64,000 nucleotides of DNA from Falsiruegeria litorea R37 (GTDB taxonomy: Bacteria; Pseudomonadota; Alphaproteobacteria; Rhodobacterales; Rhodobacteraceae). A model generated the notes under the pieces. It had not been told where the DNA came from, made no database searches, and saw nothing but the letters and a program-made list of their open reading frames with translations. A program made the translations under genes and the position numbers. Positions 61,288 to 64,000 of this stretch are shown here, piece after piece; the stretch's first letter is position 1, and every line of letters starts with the position of its first letter. The stretch lies in contig NZ_FWFO01000001.1 of the NCBI RefSeq assembly GCF_900172225.1, forward strand, positions 806,001 through 870,000, read 5' to 3'.

Positions 61288-61312
61288 CGTCTGTGTAGAC
61301 GGCCCGGAGACG
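61288..61312. terminator. Hairpin at the 3' end of the recombinase remnant
   Basis: A perfect 11-bp stem CCGGGCCGTCT / AGACGGCCCGG with loop GTGT lies at about 61283-61308. The intact recombinase copy has a hairpin in the same place (GGGCCGCT / AGCGGCCC near 50397-50418) with a different stem. Confidence 0.55.
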
Positions 61313-61569
61313 TTAGATTTCAATGGCTTCAGCAATGGCCAAGGCATCTTCAAGTTCAACGCCAAGATATCTGACCGTGCTGTCCATTTTTGTGTGCCCC
61401 AACAGAAGCTGAACGGCGCGAAGGTTGCCTGTTTTCTTGTAGATCTGAGTGACCTTCGTGCGCCGCATTGAGTGTGTGCCGTAAGCACTGGCTTCCAGTC
61501 CGATCGACGTGACCCAGTCCCGAACAATCCGCGCATACTGGCGTGTCGAAATGTGAAGTCGCTCGTGGA
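61313..61569 (-). pseudogene. Truncated tyrosine recombinase (last 85 codons)
   Basis: The minus strand encodes the recombinase C-terminus from about HERLH through RYLGVELEDALAIAEAIE, including the HSMRR, LLGHT and nucleophile Tyr motifs, then stops with TAA. It aligns without gaps with 50422-50678 at about 82% identity, mostly silent changes, so it derives from a distinct, once-functional paralogue. At 61570 the homology ends abruptly; the first Arg and Lys motifs are missing. It is also the right direct repeat (DR-R) of the island. Confidence 0.85.
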
Positions 61570-61696
61570 CCTCATACCACAGGATGCCGCGCCGCCTCCG
61601 ATGTCAGGAACGAGCCCTAAGTGCCCGATGTTGCGGAATGCATGAAAGCCTGCCAATTTGCCAAAGCAGACCTCGGCAGATAGATATCTAAGAGGT

Positions 61697-62635
61697 CTAT
61701 TCAGTTGTAGAAATGAGCTCAGGCAGGTCTTTTACGAGAGAGTTCGAACTGCATCGGATGCTCTTCATGAGTTTCTTAACAAACGCTGAGGGTCGCGCCT
61801 GCGGGTGGTGGATCAGTTGACAGGAGCGCCATCCGATACTCGCGTTGATCGGTCGGAATTTCAGCCCGGAATGGGCGCTTAAGCGTGCAGACAGTGCCGG
61901 TAGGATCAAGAGACCCAGACCAGAACGCGCCATCACCTCCATCGTCATGAGGCGCGAGGCTTCTGCGGTAAAGCTGAATTCCCGGTTCAGTTCGCGTTCG
62001 AACACCTCGATCATACGGTTGGCGGATGTGTCCCGCGGCGGGCGGATGAAATCGAATGTTGCGATGGAGTCTAACTCAACAGGTCCATCACCGGTCAGTG
62101 GATGGCCTGCGGGGAAGACAACGCAGGGGCAATCACTCAGTAGGAACTCACAGGATAGTGCGGCGTCATTCCCAGTCATTGAGGTTAGTGCGAAGTCGAC
62201 TTCTTTCGCACGCACCATGTCATAAACCCGATGATCATCGACTTCGCGGAATATTGGGAAAGCATTTGCGCCTTCTTTCCTAAGCTCCGCAAATAGAGGA
62301 GCAAGCAGGTATGTGACCAGGGACGTCGGTGTCGCGATCTGAACAATCTCGCGATCCGCCCGCGGCAGGGTCCGCACTTTGTCGAAAATCAGGCTGACGG
62401 ATCGTTCAAGCTGTTCAAAATCAGGCATCAAGGTTTGCGCGTGATTGGTCGGCAACACCACGCCCCGGCTACGTTCGATCAGCTTGACGCCCAGAAGTTC
62501 TTCCAGACGTGCGACGTGTTGGGTGACGGCGGGTTGGGTCAGGTTCAAGGACTGTGCGGCCTTGGTGAAGCTTTGCATGCGCAGCACCGTGAGAAAGCTT
62601 TGAACCAGTTTTGGGGGCAAGTCGGAACGACGCAT
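61697..62635 (-). CDS. LysR-family transcriptional regulator
   Basis: A 312-residue regulator. The N-terminal helix-turn-helix LVQSFLTVLRMQSFTKAAQSLNLTQPAVTQHVARLEELLGVKLIERS is typical, followed by a periplasmic-binding-protein-like sensor domain from about residue 90. It is divergent from the nitrilase-family gene with a 93-base gap containing an AAAGAT-N5-ATCTTT dyad. It should activate the nitrilase/enolase-superfamily unit in response to its substrate. Confidence 0.92.
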   Translation of the reverse strand: MRRSDLPPKLVQSFLTVLRMQSFTKAAQSLNLTQPAVTQHVARLEELLGVKLIERSRGVVLPTNHAQTLMPDFEQLERSVSLIFDKVRTLPRADREIVQIATPTSLVTYLLAPLFAELRKEGANAFPIFREVDDHRVYDMVRAKEVDFALTSMTGNDAALSCEFLLSDCPCVVFPAGHPLTGDGPVELDSIATFDFIRPPRDTSANRMIEVFERELNREFSFTAEASRLMTMEVMARSGLGLLILPALSARLSAHSGLKFRPINASIGWRSCQLIHHPQARPSAFVKKLMKSIRCSSNSLVKDLPELISTTE

Positions 62636-62650
62636 AAGGAAGGGCCTGTA

Positions 62651-62667
62651 AAGATAACGAATCTTTA
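62651..62667. promoter_or_regulatory. LysR-type dyad AAAGAT-N5-ATCTTT
   Basis: A perfect 6-bp inverted repeat with five central bases, 16 bases upstream of the LysR start in the divergent gap. Fits the size of LysR recognition sites. Confidence 0.55.
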
Positions 62668-62728
62668 TTGGACAGCCTTAGGATAACATTGAACGATGGC
62701 CCCGACGCAATGGTCGTATCGGTGAAAG

Positions 62729-63526
62729 ATGAAAGTCACGGTTCTACAAATTGATGCCGGTCGGACCGGCGCAAACCAGCGTTGGTCCTTGCTGGAATCC
62801 CAAGCGCGCGCGCATGCGATGGACGGAAGCGATCTGCTGGTTTGGCCCGAGTTGTTCCTGTCAGGCTACAACGTGGGTGATGCTTTGCATGCCCATGCCG
62901 AACCCTCAGACGGTGTGTTTGCCGAACGGGTGCAGGCCTTGGCGCAAGAATTGGGCGTTGCGATCCTCTACGGCTACCCCGAACGCGCGGGCGGACAGGT
63001 CTACAATTCGGCCCTGCTGGTCGATAGCACCGGCGAGGTTCTGATCAATCATCGCAAAACCGTTCTGCCTGATGGAATTGAGCCGGATCGGTTTGGCACA
63101 GGCTCGGATTTCACATTGGTCAGATTGGGCGCGGCAATCGTCGCAGTGATGATCTGCTATGAAAGTGAATTCCCGGAAGCGGTGCGGCAGGTATCGGCGA
63201 AGGGTGCGGACGTGGTGCTTGTCGTCACCGCCTGCGCCTGGGATCAAGTGCCCAATCTGGTTGTGCCGTCACGCGCTTACGAGAACGGCGTGTTTATGGT
63301 CTACGCCAATTTCTGCGGCGTTGAGAATGGCCACGCCTTCGCAGGGCTAAGCTGTATCGTCGATCCCTACGGCAACGATCTGGCTCGTGCTGGCCGCGAA
63401 GAAGAAGCGATCACCGCCAAGCTTGATCTTGCCCTTGTGCGCGAAGCCCGTGCCCGGCTTCCGTATCTGCGCGACCACGGAAAAATTCCGCGTAACCCAA
63501 AATTTTCAAAGGACAGCCCCCGATGA
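62729..63526 (+). CDS. Carbon-nitrogen hydrolase (nitrilase superfamily amidase)
   Basis: A 265-residue enzyme with the Glu-Lys-Cys triad: Glu in LVWPELFLSGYN, Lys in NHRKTVLPDG and Cys in VMICYESEFPE. The lack of nitrilase-specific features and the length suggest an aliphatic amidase or carbamoylase-type activity. Its stop overlaps the enolase-superfamily start (ATGA), so the two act together, probably on an amide-bearing acid. Divergent from LysR. Confidence 0.88.
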   Translation: MKVTVLQIDAGRTGANQRWSLLESQARAHAMDGSDLLVWPELFLSGYNVGDALHAHAEPSDGVFAERVQALAQELGVAILYGYPERAGGQVYNSALLVDSTGEVLINHRKTVLPDGIEPDRFGTGSDFTLVRLGAAIVAVMICYESEFPEAVRQVSAKGADVVLVVTACAWDQVPNLVVPSRAYENGVFMVYANFCGVENGHAFAGLSCIVDPYGNDLARAGREEEAITAKLDLALVREARARLPYLRDHGKIPRNPKFSKDSPR

Positions 63527-64000
63527 AGATCAAAGATATCCGCGTCACGCCGTTGCGGCTGGAAACGCGCGTTCCCTACGTCTGGTCGCAGGGGGTCGAG
63601 AACGCCTTCACCGTGAACCTGATCGAGATCGAAGCCGAGGATGGAACCATCGGATATGGCGAAACCACCGCCGCCCCTGACGCCGATGCGCAGAAGATCA
63701 TCCTGCTGAAACTGGCCAAATCCTTTATCGGACGCTCGGTGTTCGACATCACCGCCGCGCGCGACGACGCCTACAAGCGCAACTTCCTTGTGTTTGGCGG
63801 GAACATGCCGCGCTATGCCAATCAGCTATTCTGTGGGTTGGAAATGGCGGCGATGGATTTGCAAGGCAAACTGCTGAACCTGCCCGTCTGGGATCTTCTG
63901 GGGGGTGAGCAACGCAAAAACGTCGGATATTTCTATTTCCTGCAAGGCGAAAGCACCGAAGAACTGGTTGCCGATGCCAAAGCCGGGGCCGAGGCGGGAC
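63523..64000 (+). CDS. Mandelate racemase/muconate lactonizing enzyme family protein, partial
   Basis: The first 159 codons of an enolase-superfamily enzyme; the gene runs off the window. The N-terminal capping domain MKIKDIRVTPLRLETRVPYVWSQGVEN and ALDxxG-like LEMAAMDLQGKLLNLPVWDLLGGEQR are typical. The catalytic barrel, which would tell whether it is a racemase, cycloisomerase or sugar acid dehydratase, lies outside. Confidence 0.88.
   Translation, partial: MKIKDIRVTPLRLETRVPYVWSQGVENAFTVNLIEIEAEDGTIGYGETTAAPDADAQKIILLKLAKSFIGRSVFDITAARDDAYKRNFLVFGGNMPRYANQLFCGLEMAAMDLQGKLLNLPVWDLLGGEQRKNVGYFYFLQGESTEELVADAKAGAEAG

Noticed and set aside
61585-61640. Shared words GCGCCGCCTCCGA and CCCGATGTTG near both recombinase copies as attachment sites
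   Set aside because: The two words occur in opposite order at about 51098-51150 and 61588-61635, so there is no collinear repeat.
1-64000. CRISPR arrays, tRNA or rRNA genes, prophage genes, insertion-sequence transposases
   Set aside because: None could be recognised; apart from the recombinase copies and the two structured repeats there is no mobile-element signature.

Overview
This is a high-GC window with the gene content and gene order of a marine alphaproteobacterium, most likely the Roseobacter group of Rhodobacterales. The evidence is a class II-type aroA end, cmk, rpsA, ihfB, a LapA-domain gene, trpF, trpB, trpA, rplY, pth and ychF, mixed with many catabolic and transporter genes (Liv-type ABC, TRAP-TAXI, sulfatases, hydroxycinnamate-type CoA enzymes). 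No tRNA, rRNA, CRISPR array or prophage structure was seen.

Layout. 0-2.5 kb: end of aroA, a small membrane protein, a serine hydrolase and cmk. 2.5-20.2 kb: an accessory stretch between cmk and rpsA, which are normally neighbours. It holds an exported unknown, an adenylate cyclase, a sulfatase plus CoA ligase with an HxlR regulator, a nitroreductase, an Old Yellow Enzyme, a six-gene Liv-type ABC/racemase operon under a divergent GntR regulator, a quinone-reductase-like flavoprotein, and three orphan genes. 20.2-28.5 kb: rpsA, a DUF1254 protein, a GFA protein, ihfB, lapA, trpF, a fasciclin protein, a small ABM-like protein and trpB. 28.5-43 kb: mixed housekeeping and small exported proteins (glycine-zipper lipoprotein, EF-hand protein, PagL-like deacylase), pth, rplY, an M24 protein without metal ligands, an exported intradiol-dioxygenase-like protein, lldD, trpA, ychF, an Stf0 sulfotransferase, a luciferase-like monooxygenase and a siderophore-interacting protein.

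43.2-50.1 kb: a divergent CoA-dependent aromatic or acyl catabolic cluster (feruloyl-CoA-synthase-like ligase, acyl-CoA dehydrogenase, DUF35 protein and thiolase on one side; SDR and enoyl-CoA hydratase on the other). 50.4-61.6 kb: a probable island bounded by a complete tyrosine recombinase and by an 85-codon 3' fragment of a second one in the same orientation. Inside is a TAXI-TRAP transporter, divergent from a tightly overlapped operon tetR - metallo-beta-lactamase alkylsulfatase - PAPS sulfotransferase - GMC oxidoreductase - formylglycine sulfatase. I read it as an uptake and desulfation/oxidation system for an organosulfate, and it is the most interesting object here. 61.7-64 kb: a LysR regulator divergent from a nitrilase-family hydrolase and an enolase-superfamily enzyme that runs off the window.

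Several regulatory signals are directly readable: FadR-type operators before the Liv operon, a TetR-type dyad in the TRAP/tetR gap, a TGA-N9-TCA iron box before the siderophore-interacting gene, a hairpin that buries a Shine-Dalgarno sequence, and two copies of a structured CCTCCTCCC-containing repeat.
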